Below the pieces are notes generated by a model. It saw only the letters and a list, made by a program, of their open reading frames with translations, ran no database searches and was not told the DNA's origin. A stretch of DNA of 64,000 nucleotides, taken from contig NZ_JAAOXD010000001.1 of the NCBI RefSeq assembly GCF_014694315.1, positions 82,839 through 146,838 of the forward strand. Direction: 5' to 3'. The stretch's first letter is position 1; each line of letters begins with the position of its first letter. This DNA comes from Arthrobacter ipis (GTDB lineage Bacteria > Actinomycetota > Actinomycetes > Actinomycetales > Micrococcaceae). Below, one piece after another: positions 47,381 through 55,995 of this stretch. The translations under genes were made by a program, and so were the position numbers.

Positions 47381-47732
47381 CCGCGATTCCCGCCCCGGCA
47401 GCAGCCAGCCCCAGCAGCAGATTTGCGAGGATGTTGGCGGCGGCGGCGAGGTAGCGCCGTTCACTGGCCAGCCGCACCGTCGCAGTGGTCCAGGAACTGA
47501 AAGTGGTCAGGCCGCCGGCGAACCCGGTGGCCAGGGCTGAGTGCCATTCGGGGCCGAATACCGCGGTGACGCCAACGGACAGCCCGATCACGAACGAGCC
47601 AGCCACGTTGACCAGCAGGGTAGCCCAGGGCCAGTGCCGCCGCGGCGACGGGAAGCCGGCCAGCCAGCCATCCACGGCGAACCGGAGGAGGGCTCCGGCG
47701 ATGCCGAAGAGACCAACGAGGAGCGCCGTCAC
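47367..47732 (-). CDS. crcB: Fluoride channel subunit CrcB/Fluc (second copy)
   Basis: A 121-residue four-helix membrane protein of the CrcB/Fluc family, which forms a dual-topology channel that releases fluoride from the cell. Family signatures are GIAGALLRFAVDGWL (first helix, GxxxR), WATLLVNVAGSFVIG (conserved Asn in the pore) and TGFAGGLTTFSSWTTAT (the central break with TTFS). The GTG start overlaps the stop of the first crcB copy by 4 bases. Actinobacteria often carry two different copies that work as a heterodimer, which the coupling here suggests. Confidence 0.93.
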   Translation of the reverse strand: MTALLVGLFGIAGALLRFAVDGWLAGFPSPRRHWPWATLLVNVAGSFVIGLSVGVTAVFGPEWHSALATGFAGGLTTFSSWTTATVRLASERRYLAAAANILANLLLGLAAAGAGIAVSGG

Positions 47733-48205
47733 TGTCCAGCACCACGAGGAGCGCCGCGGAAAGCGCGGGGCGCGCCGAGCACCCTGCCGGTCCGCCAGCC
47801 GGCGGCAGCCGCCGCCAGCCCCAGGAGGACGGACAGTCCCAGATAGAGAAGACCCAGGACGGGGAGCCCGGTGCGGGTCAGCTGGTCCGTGGAAAATACG
47901 ACGGCGGAGAAGGTGGTGAAGGAGCCCAGCACACCCGGCCCGATGGCCGCACGGAGCCAGAACGCGGTCTGCGGCCGCGCGATCCAGATGGTGGTGAGGG
48001 CCGCCAGCGTGAAGCTGCCGACGATGTTGATGCCCAGCGTGGCCCACGGCAGCTCTCCCGACTGGTCGGGGAACAGCAAGCCCAGCGCGTACCGGACTTC
48101 AGTGCCGAGCAGGCCGCCGGCGGCCACGGCCGTCCAGACCCGCCAGCCGTAGCCGGAGTCCGTCGTGGAGGCGGCGCCGGCGCGGCCGGCCAGGGGAGCC
48201 CGCAC
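47729..48205 (-). CDS. crcB: Fluoride channel subunit CrcB/Fluc (first copy)
   Basis: The 158-residue partner has an extra N-terminal 25 residues, then GGLLGTEVRYALGLLF, WATLGINIVGSFTLAAL and GVLGSFTTFSAVVFST, the same three Fluc signatures as the second copy but with about 30 extra C-terminal residues rich in Arg/Gly/Ala (GAPRAFRGAPRGAGQ). The GTG start is 7 bases from the stop of the DtxR-type gene, so both channels may be read from the regulator's transcript. No fluoride riboswitch is seen upstream. Confidence 0.92.
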   Translation of the reverse strand: MRAPLAGRAGAASTTDSGYGWRVWTAVAAGGLLGTEVRYALGLLFPDQSGELPWATLGINIVGSFTLAALTTIWIARPQTAFWLRAAIGPGVLGSFTTFSAVVFSTDQLTRTGLPVLGLLYLGLSVLLGLAAAAAGWRTGRVLGAPRAFRGAPRGAGQ

Positions 48206-48211
48206 CAGTGC

Positions 48212-48925
48212 CTACAGGCCGGCCATGCGGCAGCCGGGATGCGCGGAGTCGCTGTGGATCCAAAGCGCGGAGGCCACTTCGTCGGCCAGGTCGACGTCGC
48301 GGCTGGTCCCGGGGGAGCCAATGCGGACAACCAGCGCGCCGCCGAAGGGCTTGCGTCCGCGCACCTCGACATCGGCGTCGAGGCTGATCTTTTCCGCGGC
48401 GAGGTAGCGCAGCAGCTCCGGGTTCTCGTCGCTGATCCGGGTGATCCTGCCCGTGTGGCCGTCGTCGAGCTCAATCATGCGGTGGGCGGACGGCATCCGA
48501 ACGGAACCGTCGGCCGAGGGGATGGGATCGCCGTGAGGGTCCCTGGACGGGTTGCCCAGCCGGGCTGCCAGCCTCTCAATAAACGTGTCCGAGACCGCAT
48601 GCTCCAGCTGTTCGGCCTCATCATGGACTTCGTCCCAGCTGTATCCGAGATCCGTGACCAGATACGTCTCGATGAGCCGGTGCCGCCGGACCATGGAGAG
48701 GGCAAGCCGGACTCCCTGGGGCGTGAGCGTGATGGCGCTGTAAGGCTTGTGGAGGACAAGGCCCTGGTCCTTGAGCTTGCGAACCATCTCAGAGACTGAA
48801 GAATTGGCCACGCCGAGGCGCTGTGCAAGCTGGGTGGAGGTGATGGGCTTGTCCTGCCATTCCGTGAAGGAATAGATGACCTTAACGTAGTCCTCGATTG
48901 AGGAGGAGGGCGTACTGGTCTTCAC
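48212..48925 (-). CDS. DtxR/IdeR/MntR-family metal-dependent regulator
   Basis: A 237-residue repressor with the DtxR layout: N-terminal winged helix (TSTQLAQRLGVANSSVSEMV as the recognition helices), a metal-binding dimerisation domain (HRLIETYLVTDLGYSWDEVH and EQLEHAVSDTFIERLAARLG, with the H/E/D ligands) and a C-terminal SH3-like domain (about 160-235). With iron or manganese it would bind DNA at metal-uptake promoters. The frame is open to 49036, but the GTG at 48925, giving VKTSTPSSSIEDYVKVIY, fits family N-termini. It lies between a methyltransferase gene and the crcB pair. Confidence 0.9.
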   Translation of the reverse strand: MKTSTPSSSIEDYVKVIYSFTEWQDKPITSTQLAQRLGVANSSVSEMVRKLKDQGLVLHKPYSAITLTPQGVRLALSMVRRHRLIETYLVTDLGYSWDEVHDEAEQLEHAVSDTFIERLAARLGNPSRDPHGDPIPSADGSVRMPSAHRMIELDDGHTGRITRISDENPELLRYLAAEKISLDADVEVRGRKPFGGALVVRIGSPGTSRDVDLADEVASALWIHSDSAHPGCRMAGL

Positions 48926-48935
48926 AGCTTCAAGC

Positions 48936-49715
48936 CTACCTGTTGCCACCAGGCCGTTCGGACCTGACAGCCCGCCAGGTCTGGGTGAGGTAGGGGAGCT
49001 GCAGCAGTTCGCCCTCGGCATGCCCGAGGTGTTCATGCAGGTACCAGGCCAGGTTGCCGGTCACCTTGGCCCGGGTGGCGTCATTGGCCGCGAGGTAATA
49101 GCTGCGGGACTTGGTCAGTTCGAGGATGTCGTCGGGGGTGACGGGATCCTCCCACCGGGTCAGGTGACTTTCGAGGGACGAGAATTCCGGGCCGATTTTG
49201 GGGCGGAAGTCCGGTTTGTGGACGTCCCCGGCGTGCATGATGCGGGACAGCCGGTGCACCCAGGGCACTGATGTGTCCAGCTGGTTCCAGATCAGGCCAA
49301 GCACCCCGTGCGGCTTGAGGATCCGGGAAATCTCGGTGCTGGCCCGCAGCGGGTTGCACCAGTGCCATGCCTGGGCAACGCTGACGACGTCGAACGCCGC
49401 CTCGGGCAGTCCGGTCGCCTCCGCGGTCCCTTCCAGGGCTTGAACCCCGGGGTAGTCGCGGCTGAGCTGCTCCAGCATGCCCAGGGAAGGATCCACCGCG
49501 CTGACGCTCAGCCCGCGTTCCACCAGCAATGCCGTGAATTTGCCGGTTCCGGCGCCAACGTCGGCAGCAGTGCGGGCCCCGGCTGGAATGAGCCAGTCCG
49601 CGGAATCACCCGGGTAGCCGGGACGGACCCGGTGGTAGTGCTCGCCGCCGTCCTGGAAGCTCTGCCCAAGCTCCTGCCGCCGCCCGTGATGAAGTTTGGG
49701 ACCACCCCGTGCCAC
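48936..49715 (-). CDS. Class I SAM-dependent methyltransferase (UbiE/Methyltransf_11 type)
   Basis: A 259-residue enzyme with the SAM-binding motif ADVGAGTGKFTALLVERGL (about residue 50), the acidic SAVDPSLGM strand, and FDVVSVAQAWHWCNP as the post-motif region. The QAWHW and WNQLDTSVPWVHRL segments are typical of a fungal/bacterial small-molecule methyltransferase group. The substrate is not predictable. It is transcribed towards the DtxR-type regulator, 10 bases before that gene's start, and could share its transcript. Confidence 0.86.
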   Translation of the reverse strand: MARGGPKLHHGRRQELGQSFQDGGEHYHRVRPGYPGDSADWLIPAGARTAADVGAGTGKFTALLVERGLSVSAVDPSLGMLEQLSRDYPGVQALEGTAEATGLPEAAFDVVSVAQAWHWCNPLRASTEISRILKPHGVLGLIWNQLDTSVPWVHRLSRIMHAGDVHKPDFRPKIGPEFSSLESHLTRWEDPVTPDDILELTKSRSYYLAANDATRAKVTGNLAWYLHEHLGHAEGELLQLPYLTQTWRAVRSERPGGNR

Positions 49716-49831
49716 GCACAGTCTCCTTAGCCCGACGTCGAAAATTACCTTTTGAATCTACCGCACCGGGACCGCTGGTAGGGGACCGCTGCGGTGGCAG
49801 GCCGGGGTGACGGCTTAGTCCGGGGCGGCGG

Positions 49832-51238
49832 CTAGTCCTGCGCGCAGGGTGCGGCGCCCGCGGTGCAGGGGGTGTTGGGGGCCCACTCCGGGTAGGTGCG
49901 GGTGTCGTTCGCCGGGACCCAGCGTCCGGCGTCCACCACGTAGTCCCAGCCGAGGCCGGAGCGGCGGAGTTCCTCGATGCCGGCGAGCAGCCGCTGGGCG
50001 TCCTCGAGCCGTGATCCCACGCCGAAGCTGGCGCGCAAGGATCCGGACGGCAGGCCGAGGCGCTTCAGCAGCGGGTGCGCGCAGAAGCGGCCATCGCGCA
50101 GGCCCACGCCGTGTTCGGCCGACAGGTAGGCGGCCACGAGGCCGGCGTCGTATCCCTCCACGGAGAAGTTGACCACGCCGATGGCATCGTCCGGGTCGCT
50201 GTCGGCGAAGATCTGGTGGACGGTGACGCCGTCGATCTTGCCCAGCCCCTCGACGAGGAAGGACCGGATGGCGGCCTCATGGGCGTGCCAGCCCTGCGGA
50301 TCCAGGGCAGCGATGACCTGGGTTGCCCGGGCCAGGGTGGCTGCTCCGAGCACGTTGGGTGAGCCGCCCTCGTGGCGTGCGGGGCCGGTGGCCCAGCTGA
50401 CGCCGTCGAGCCTGGCCTCGCTCACGGCGCCGCCGCCGGCAAGGTGGGGGGTGCCGGCGTCGAGCCAGTCGGGGCGGCCGATCAGGACGCCGGCCCCGAA
50501 GGGGGCGTAGAGCTTGTGGCCGGAGAAGGCGAGGTAGTCGACGTCGTCCGCGGCGATGTTGACGCGGCGGTGAGGCGCGAGCTGGGCGGCGTCCACCACG
50601 ATCCGGGCGCCGAATTCATGGGCAAGCGCAGCGAGGCGCCGGATCGGAAGGATTTCGCCGGTGACGTTGGAGGCGCCGGTCACGGCGAGGAGGCTGACAT
50701 CGCCGTGCTCCAGTTCGGCGCGCAGGCTGCCGATGGTGGCTTCCAGGGTCTCCGATGCCACCACGCTGCGGTGCGGCACTCCCTGCCACGGCAGCAGGTT
50801 GGCGTGGTGCTCGATGTCCAGGTACAGCACTTCGCCGGTGTGGTGGTGGTCCTCCACGGGCAGGCAGCCGGCCAGGAGGTTGAGGGAGTCGGTGGTGTTC
50901 CGGGTGAAGATGACGGCGTCATCGGCCCGGCCGCCCACGAACTCCCGCACGATGCTTCGCGAGTTCTCGTATACGGAGGTGCTGATCTGCGAGGCATAGC
51001 CGGCGCCGCGGTGCACGCTCGCGTAGTACGGCAGGATCTCGTTGAGGTACGCAGAAACCACCGACAGCGCTGGCGCTGAGGCGCCGTAATCGAGGTTGGC
51101 GTAGCGGACGTGGCCGCCCTGGATCAGAGGAGCCTGGATTTCCGCGCCGGTGACGGCTGCCAGGGGACGGCCGGCGGCGGCAAATCGGCCGTCCAGCACG
51201 CCCGAGCCGGTGGTGGAAGAAATGGTTGCAGTCGTCAT
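49832..51238 (-). CDS. Aminotransferase class V enzyme, cysteine desulfurase-like
   Basis: A 468-residue PLP enzyme of the SufS/CsdA type. YANLDYGASAPALSVVSAYL opens the fold; IEHHANLLPWQ, VDAAQLAPHRRVNI and AFSGHKLYAPFGAGVLIG (Schiff-base lysine) are the cofactor blocks; LRDGRFCAHPLLKRLGL holds the cysteine in the position of the SufS nucleophile. It has about 45 extra C-terminal residues with GRWVPANDTRTYPEWAP and two late Cys. It is not in a suf operon; instead a SAM-IV riboswitch precedes it, linking it to methionine/sulfur supply. It could release sulfur from cysteine or a related thiol, but the exact substrate is inferred. Confidence 0.85.
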   Translation of the reverse strand: MTTATISSTTGSGVLDGRFAAAGRPLAAVTGAEIQAPLIQGGHVRYANLDYGASAPALSVVSAYLNEILPYYASVHRGAGYASQISTSVYENSRSIVREFVGGRADDAVIFTRNTTDSLNLLAGCLPVEDHHHTGEVLYLDIEHHANLLPWQGVPHRSVVASETLEATIGSLRAELEHGDVSLLAVTGASNVTGEILPIRRLAALAHEFGARIVVDAAQLAPHRRVNIAADDVDYLAFSGHKLYAPFGAGVLIGRPDWLDAGTPHLAGGGAVSEARLDGVSWATGPARHEGGSPNVLGAATLARATQVIAALDPQGWHAHEAAIRSFLVEGLGKIDGVTVHQIFADSDPDDAIGVVNFSVEGYDAGLVAAYLSAEHGVGLRDGRFCAHPLLKRLGLPSGSLRASFGVGSRLEDAQRLLAGIEELRRSGLGWDYVVDAGRWVPANDTRTYPEWAPNTPCTAGAAPCAQD

Positions 51239-51255
51239 GGGACCTCACTGAGAAA

Positions 51256-51277
51256 GGACCCCGTGTGACGGGGATCC
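51256..51277 (-). promoter_or_regulatory. Expression-platform hairpin below the SAM-IV aptamer
   Basis: On the minus strand GGATCCCCGT, loop CAC, ACGGGGTCC forms a stem, followed by TTTCTC and then the GTGAGG ribosome binding site about 20 bases before the ATG of the PLP enzyme. It lies between the aptamer and the start codon, so it may be the switch that the riboswitch controls, either as a weak terminator or by affecting the ribosome binding site. Confidence 0.5.
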
Positions 51278-51303
51278 GCGCTTGCCGGGTCCGTTCCGGA
51301 TCG

Positions 51304-51387
51304 GCCTGGTCGTCACCCGGGGCACCCCACCGCGAATGGAGGGTTGCCGGCCAGCTAACCGGGGTTTAGCGCTGGCACTCGTGACCT
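51304..51387 (-). promoter_or_regulatory. SAM-IV riboswitch
   Basis: On the minus strand the region reads with all landmarks of the actinobacterial SAM-IV aptamer. GGTCACGAG at the 5' end pairs with GACGACC at the 3' end (P1). GCCAGC pairs with GCTGGC around an ACCCCGGTT loop (P2 and pseudoknot), and GGCAACCC...GGGGTGCC forms P3, followed by CCGGGTGA. SAM binding normally lowers expression of sulfur or methionine genes. It controls the adjacent desulfurase-like gene. The family was recognised by eye from conserved segments, not by covariance search. Confidence 0.8.
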
Positions 51388-51486
51388 GTTACGAGACTAG
51401 GACATCCGGACGGGCGATGAAAAAGCCTGTTCGGAATGTTAAGCGGATTATTACGGAGCGCGGATATCGGGCTCTTGGCCGAACAA

Positions 51487-51526
51487 ACGACGGCGAACGC
51501 ACCCGCAAGGGGGCATCCGCCGTCGT
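51487..51526 (-). terminator. Terminator downstream of hisN
   Basis: On the minus strand ACGACGGCG (51526-51518) pairs with CGCCGTCGT (51495-51487), with an inner CCCC/GGGT arm, followed by TTGTT. It lies 40 bases after the hisN stop and separates hisN from the riboswitch-controlled gene. Confidence 0.75.
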
Positions 51527-51567
51527 AATATTCAGCACAAAAGCCGCAAGGCGCGGCGGGACGAAAA

Positions 51568-52380
51568 CTAGAGCAAATCGTCCAGCTGCGGGTTCAGGCG
51601 CTTGAGGACTTCCGAGTGCAGGATTGAGTTTGTCGCCAGCGCATTGCCGCCGAACGGGCCGTCGGTGCCTTCAAGGGAGGTGAAACGGCCGCCTGCCTCG
51701 GTCACGATCGGCACCAGCGCCGCCATGTCGTACAAGTTCAGCTCGGGTTCGCAGGCGATGTCGACGGCCCCTTCGGCCACCATGCAGTAGGACCAGAAAT
51801 CGCCAAAGGCCCGGGTGCGCCAAACTTCCTCGGTCAGCTGGAGGAACTCATCAAGGTTTCCGCGGTCTTTCCAGCCGCCGAGGCTGGAGTAGGACAGTGA
51901 GGCGTCGGCGAGGCTGGACACATTGGATACCTTGAGCCTCGTAGCGGCCGCGAGGGAACGGCCCGAGTAGGCTCCGGCGCCCTTCGCCGCCCACCAGCGC
52001 TTGCCCAGCGCAGGGGCGCTGACCACGCCAACCACGGGTTCGCCCTCGTCGACGAGGGCGATCAGCGTGGCCCACACCGGCACTCCGCGGACAAAGTTCT
52101 TGGTGCCGTCGATGGGGTCGATGATCCAGCGGCGGGAACCATGGCCGGAACTTCCGAACTCCTCACCGAGCACGGCGTCGCGGGGGCGGGAACGGGACAG
52201 CTGGCCGCGGATGGATTCCTCGGCGGCCTTGTCCGCATCGGTGACCGGCGTCAGATCTGGCTTCGTCTCGATCTTGAGGTCCAGCGCCTTGAACCGGCTC
52301 ATGGTCTGGTCGTCCACGGAATCGGCCAGCACATGGGCCAGACGCAGGTCATCGTTGTAGGTTGAAGCGGGTTGGGTCAT
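51568..52380 (-). CDS. hisN: Inositol monophosphatase-family histidinol-phosphatase HisN
   Basis: A 270-residue metal-dependent phosphatase of the IMPase fold. The metal site is visible in [10 protein letters not shown] (Glu), [17 protein letters not shown] (D-x-x-DGT) and [20 protein letters not shown] (the late Asp). In actinobacteria this family member performs the histidinol-phosphate phosphatase step of histidine synthesis; myo-inositol-phosphatase activity is the alternative. It follows rsgA after 66 bases in the same direction, as in related genomes, and ends before a terminator. Confidence 0.85.
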   Translation of the reverse strand: MTQPASTYNDDLRLAHVLADSVDDQTMSRFKALDLKIETKPDLTPVTDADKAAEESIRGQLSRSRPRDAVLGEEFGSSGHGSRRWIIDPIDGTKNFVRGVPVWATLIALVDEGEPVVGVVSAPALGKRWWAAKGAGAYSGRSLAAATRLKVSNVSSLADASLSYSSLGGWKDRGNLDEFLQLTEEVWRTRAFGDFWSYCMVAEGAVDIACEPELNLYDMAALVPIVTEAGGRFTSLEGTDGPFGGNALATNSILHSEVLKRLNPQLDDLL

Positions 52381-52446
52381 GGTTCCAAACTACCCGCAAA
52401 GGCCCGTCGGGGCGGGGAGGCAGCCGCCGGGCTGCGCCGCGGGAGG

Positions 52447-53562
52447 CTAGCCGACGCTGCCGAGTTCCTTGGTTTCCTGGGCCTCCATGCGCGGGTCGGT
52501 GCCCAGCAGGCGGCGCAGTGACGCGAGCCTGGCTGCTCCGGTTGGGCCTGCATAGCCGGCCGCTACCCATGCATCCACGCCGCAGTTGACGGCAGTGGCG
52601 TCGTGCTTGCAGCCTCGTTCGCAGGCCTCGGTGCCCGGCTCAAGGTCGGGGAAGGAGTGCAGGATGCGGTCCGGGTCGACGTGGGCCAGCCCGAAGGAGC
52701 GGATGCCCGGCGTGTCGATGATCCAGCTCCCCGCCGGGGCGTCAGCGAGCTTGAGGGCAAGGGCCGACGACGACGTGTGCCGTCCGCGGCCCGTCACGGC
52801 GTTGACGCCGCCGGTGGCACGTTCGGCGCCCGTCAGGGCGTTGACCATGGTGGATTTTCCGACGCCGGAATGGCCCAGCATCACGGTCACCTTGCCGTCC
52901 AGGTGGGCGCGGAGCTCGGACACAGCGGCCACGTCGAGCCGGGCGGAGAGGCCGTCGTCGGACCGGGCGTCGATGCCGCCGGCCTCGGAATCGGCGGTGC
53001 GGCTGATGATGACCGGAAAGTCGAGGTGGCGGTAGTTGTCCAGCAGCCCGGTGGGGTCCTTGACGTCCGCCTTGGTGACCAGCAGCAGTGGTTCGATCCC
53101 GGCGTCGTAGGCTGCCACCAGCGCCCGGTCAATAAACCCCGTGCGGGGCTCCGGGTTGGCCGCAGCGACAACCACCACCAGCTGGTCCGCGTTGGCCACA
53201 ACCGCCCGTTCCACGGGATCGGTGTCATCCGCGCTCCGGCGCAGCAGGGTTTTGCGGTCCTGGATTTTCACGAGCCGGGCAAGCGTGTCCGGCTCGCCGG
53301 ACACGTCACCCACGAGGGACACGAAGTCTCCGGCCACCACGGGGGAGCGTCGGAGTTCCCGGGCGCGGGCAGCGATGACCGTCCGCTCGTTGCCCGAATC
53401 CTCGCCTACGACAGCTGTGTAACGGCCGCGGTCAACGGTGATGATCCGTCCGGTCACGGCGTCCTCATGGCTGGGCCGGTCCTTCGTCCGGGGCCGGGAA
53501 CCTTTTTTGTTCGGCCGGATCCGGACGTCGGATTCGTCCCAGGAATCAGTGCTGCGTGCCAC
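52447..53562 (-). CDS. rsgA: Ribosome small subunit-dependent GTPase RsgA
   Basis: RsgA is a circularly permuted GTPase that helps late 30S maturation. The 371-residue protein has an OB-fold N-terminus ([20 protein letters not shown]), then the GTPase motifs in permuted order: LLVTKADV (G4), [14 protein letters not shown] (G1), GRHTSS (G2), [12 protein letters not shown] (G3). A C-terminal zinc knuckle [14 protein letters not shown] with C-x4... His and Cys ligands follows. The frame is open far upstream within aroA, but the GTG at 53562, with AGGGACC six bases before it, is the likely start; it overlaps the aroA 3' end by 17 bases. Confidence 0.95.
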   Translation of the reverse strand: MARSTDSWDESDVRIRPNKKGSRPRTKDRPSHEDAVTGRIITVDRGRYTAVVGEDSGNERTVIAARARELRRSPVVAGDFVSLVGDVSGEPDTLARLVKIQDRKTLLRRSADDTDPVERAVVANADQLVVVVAAANPEPRTGFIDRALVAAYDAGIEPLLLVTKADVKDPTGLLDNYRHLDFPVIISRTADSEAGGIDARSDDGLSARLDVAAVSELRAHLDGKVTVMLGHSGVGKSTMVNALTGAERATGGVNAVTGRGRHTSSSALALKLADAPAGSWIIDTPGIRSFGLAHVDPDRILHSFPDLEPGTEACERGCKHDATAVNCGVDAWVAAGYAGPTGAARLASLRRLLGTDPRMEAQETKELGSVG

Positions 53563-54967
53563 CGGTGGTCCCTGCGGTGTTGGCGCCTGCCGTGTCTGCG
53601 CCTGCGCTGTTGGCGCCTGCGCCAATAGGCTGTTCGAGCATGTCCGCCCACAGCTTGGGGAAGTCCGGCATGGTCTTGGACGTTGTGGCGATGTCCTGCA
53701 CTTCCACACCCCTGACCGCCAGCCCGAGGATGGCCCCGGCGGTGGCCATCCGGTGGTCGGCGTAGCTGTACACGACGCCGGCGCGGAGCTTCGCGGGCCG
53801 GATGATGAGTCCGTCCTCTGTTTCCTCGGCATCGCCGCCGAGGCGGTTGATCTCGGTGACGAGCGCGGCGAGCCGGTCCGTCTCGTGTCCGCGGAGATGG
53901 GCGATGCCGCTCAGCCGGGAGGGGCCTGTGGCCAACGCACACAGAGCGGCGACGGTGGGCGCGAGCTCACTGGTTTCGGCGAAGTCGGCCCCCTTGATTT
54001 CACTGCCGCCGGTCACCGTCAGGGTGCCGTCCTGCAGGGTCACCGTTGCCCCCATGTCGGTGAGGATGCTGCGCCACATGTCGCCCACCTGTGTGGTGTG
54101 CTCCGGCCAATCCGGAATCCGTACGGTGCCGCCCGTCGCCAGGGCAGCGGCCAGGAACGGGCCGGCGTTGGACAGGTCCTGCTCGATGCGCTGGTCGAAC
54201 GCACGGATCGGGCCGGGGCTGACGATCCAGTGGTTCGGCGTGGAGTCATCCACCACCACGCCCGCGCCGCGCAGCACGGCAATCGTCATGTTGATATGGT
54301 CCAGGCTTGGCACCGTGCTGCCGGAGTGTTCAAGGTGTAGGCCGCCCGCGAACCGTGCCCCCACCAGCAGCAGGGCTGAGACGAACTGCGAGGACGCGCT
54401 GGCGTCAATGACGAGGTGACCGCCGCGGACCTGCCCCGTGCCGTCGACGCGGAACGGCAGCGAAGCGGGCATACCGCCGTCGTCGCCGCTGACGGCGACG
54501 CCCAGGCCCGCAAGTGCCTCGATGATGGTTCCCATCGGACGCGCCCGGGCGTGGGGGTCGCCGTCGAAAACGGTGGCGCCGCTGCGGAGTGCCGCCAGCG
54601 GCGGAACAAACCTCATGACGGTTCCGGCCAGGCCGCAGTCGATGGCGACGTCGGCACCGCCGGAGTTGGCCGGAATCGGCGTCACCTCCAGGTCCGGGCC
54701 GAAGGCGCCGTCGCCCGGCACTTCCCGGATGTCCGCACCCAGCTGGCGCAGGGCTTCGATCATCAGCGCTGAGTCGCGGGAGTGCAGCGGCGCCCGGAGC
54801 CGGGACGGCCCGTCGGCGAGCGCGGCGAGCACCAGGTACCGGTTGGTCAGCGACTTTGAGCCCGGCACGCGGACCGTGGCGTCAACCGGCTGCTCCGCAA
54901 ACGGCGCGGGCCAGTGCGGAGCTGCGCCGGAGGTCTCAGCGGACGCGCCCATGGGTGAAGCCGTCAT
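53546..54967 (-). CDS. aroA: 3-phosphoshikimate 1-carboxyvinyltransferase (EPSP synthase)
   Basis: AroA joins shikimate-3-phosphate and phosphoenolpyruvate in chorismate synthesis. The 473-residue protein has [20 protein letters not shown] (phosphate-binding Lys/Ser), [20 protein letters not shown] and the second-half motif [19 protein letters not shown]. Length is near normal except for a C-terminal Ala/Gly/Thr-rich tail ([19 protein letters not shown]), encoded by imperfect 15-base repeats that run into the rsgA start region. Its ATG is 7 bases from the stop of the DoxX gene. Confidence 0.95.
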   Translation of the reverse strand: MTASPMGASAETSGAAPHWPAPFAEQPVDATVRVPGSKSLTNRYLVLAALADGPSRLRAPLHSRDSALMIEALRQLGADIREVPGDGAFGPDLEVTPIPANSGGADVAIDCGLAGTVMRFVPPLAALRSGATVFDGDPHARARPMGTIIEALAGLGVAVSGDDGGMPASLPFRVDGTGQVRGGHLVIDASASSQFVSALLLVGARFAGGLHLEHSGSTVPSLDHINMTIAVLRGAGVVVDDSTPNHWIVSPGPIRAFDQRIEQDLSNAGPFLAAALATGGTVRIPDWPEHTTQVGDMWRSILTDMGATVTLQDGTLTVTGGSEIKGADFAETSELAPTVAALCALATGPSRLSGIAHLRGHETDRLAALVTEINRLGGDAEETEDGLIIRPAKLRAGVVYSYADHRMATAGAILGLAVRGVEVQDIATTSKTMPDFPKLWADMLEQPIGAGANSAGADTAGANTAGTTGGTQH

Positions 54968-54973
54968 TCCTGC

Positions 54974-55543
54974 TTATGCCCCCACCGCGTGGTCAACAGC
55001 CCGGCGGACTGCCCTGTCGGCGTTGCGGACAGCCTTGTCGGCGCTGTGCAGCTTCTTGCCGGTGGTCTTGCGGGCGTCCGCGGCGAGGTGGCTCGCGGTC
55101 TTGCGTGCATCGGCGGCGAGGTGCTCTGCGCGCCAGGCCAGGCCGGGCCTGCCGGCTGTGTCCACGGAGGCCAGCAGCACACCGCCGGTGAGGGTGATGT
55201 TCTTGAGCAGTTGGTTGCGGCGGGCATCGCGGCCCTCCTTGCTGCTGATGTCCGCGCTGCGCCATTCAACGAAGGCGTTCAGTGCCGAGATGACGGCCAG
55301 CACCGAGGCTGCCAGGCGCGCGGATTTTCCGAGCGCGAAGAGGACGCCTGCACCCACCTGCGCTCCGCCGATGACCCGTGCCAAGACCTTCTCGTCCGTC
55401 TGGAACGGCAGGGCTTCGGAGGCGCGGCGCAGGAGGGGCGACAGTTGCTGTGCGGTGTCGTCCGCATTCCTGAGCTTGTCCGTTCCGGCGAGGATGAAAC
55501 TTGAGGCCAGCATCGGCCGGGCAAAAAAGCGGACAACGGACAT
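54974..55543 (-). CDS. DoxX-family membrane protein
   Basis: A 189-residue protein with a DoxX domain of four helices: SVVRFFARPMLASSFILAGT, VIGGAQVGAGVLFALGKSAR, AASVLAVISALNAFVEWRS and LLKNITLTGGVLLASVDTAG. It has a long charged C-terminal tail with two copies of AADARKT and two of ADRAVRRAV-like sequence. DoxX proteins are tied to quinone- or thiosulfate-linked redox chemistry and, in mycobacteria, to superoxide and thiol defence. The ATG at 55543 has AGGAGGA six bases before it. It diverges from sigR across a 270-450-base region that holds a SigR-type promoter. Confidence 0.87.
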   Translation of the reverse strand: MSVVRFFARPMLASSFILAGTDKLRNADDTAQQLSPLLRRASEALPFQTDEKVLARVIGGAQVGAGVLFALGKSARLAASVLAVISALNAFVEWRSADISSKEGRDARRNQLLKNITLTGGVLLASVDTAGRPGLAWRAEHLAADARKTASHLAADARKTTGKKLHSADKAVRNADRAVRRAVDHAVGA

Positions 55544-55610
55544 GAATTTCCTCCTGGATGGCCGAGCCGCGGGGGCCGCGGCGGAGTCGGTTCTAGTCTT
55601 GCACTTTTGC

Positions 55611-55636
55611 GGAATATTTGCCCACCGCGCGTCGTT
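55611..55636 (+). promoter_or_regulatory. SigR/SigH-type promoter upstream of sigR
   Basis: GGAAT (55611-55615), 18 bases, GTT (55634-55636) is an exact match to the thiol-stress sigma factor consensus, oriented towards sigR-rshA. Transcription would start near 55644, about 350 bases before the conserved ATG and before the in-frame GTG at 55816. This predicts positive autoregulation, as known for sigR in Streptomyces and sigH in mycobacteria. Confidence 0.75.
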
Positions 55637-55995
55637 GTGCACTTCAGGCCGGAAGCAGTCAGCAGGCGGTGTCCTGTGCGGTTTCCGGTGTTCAGCGGCG
55701 GCTGGGGAATGGCCGGAACCGGCAAGAGCGCGGACCGTCGCACGAACGCGGCCCTGATCAAGCGGGTCTTAATAGGCGGAGTGGAGATGGAGCATTGACT
55801 TTGGTGAAGGAAGCTGTGGGGGTGCGAAGTCCCGCCATGATGCGGCCGTTTGTGGTGCCGGAAGCCGACGCGCCCGAGGGTGGAAATGCCTTCTCGGGCC
55901 CGGACGTCTTCGCCGGCCCGGAGTACGGCACGGCGCGCTCCGGCACGGCACGCCTAAAGACGCGGTCGGCGACGATCAAAGTAGACTTGAACGCA

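Noticed and set aside
53563-53832. Upstream extension of rsgA
   Set aside because: The frame is open through the aroA 3' region, but the translation there is Ser/Pro/Arg-rich and aroA codes in another frame; the GTG at 53562 has a good ribosome binding site.
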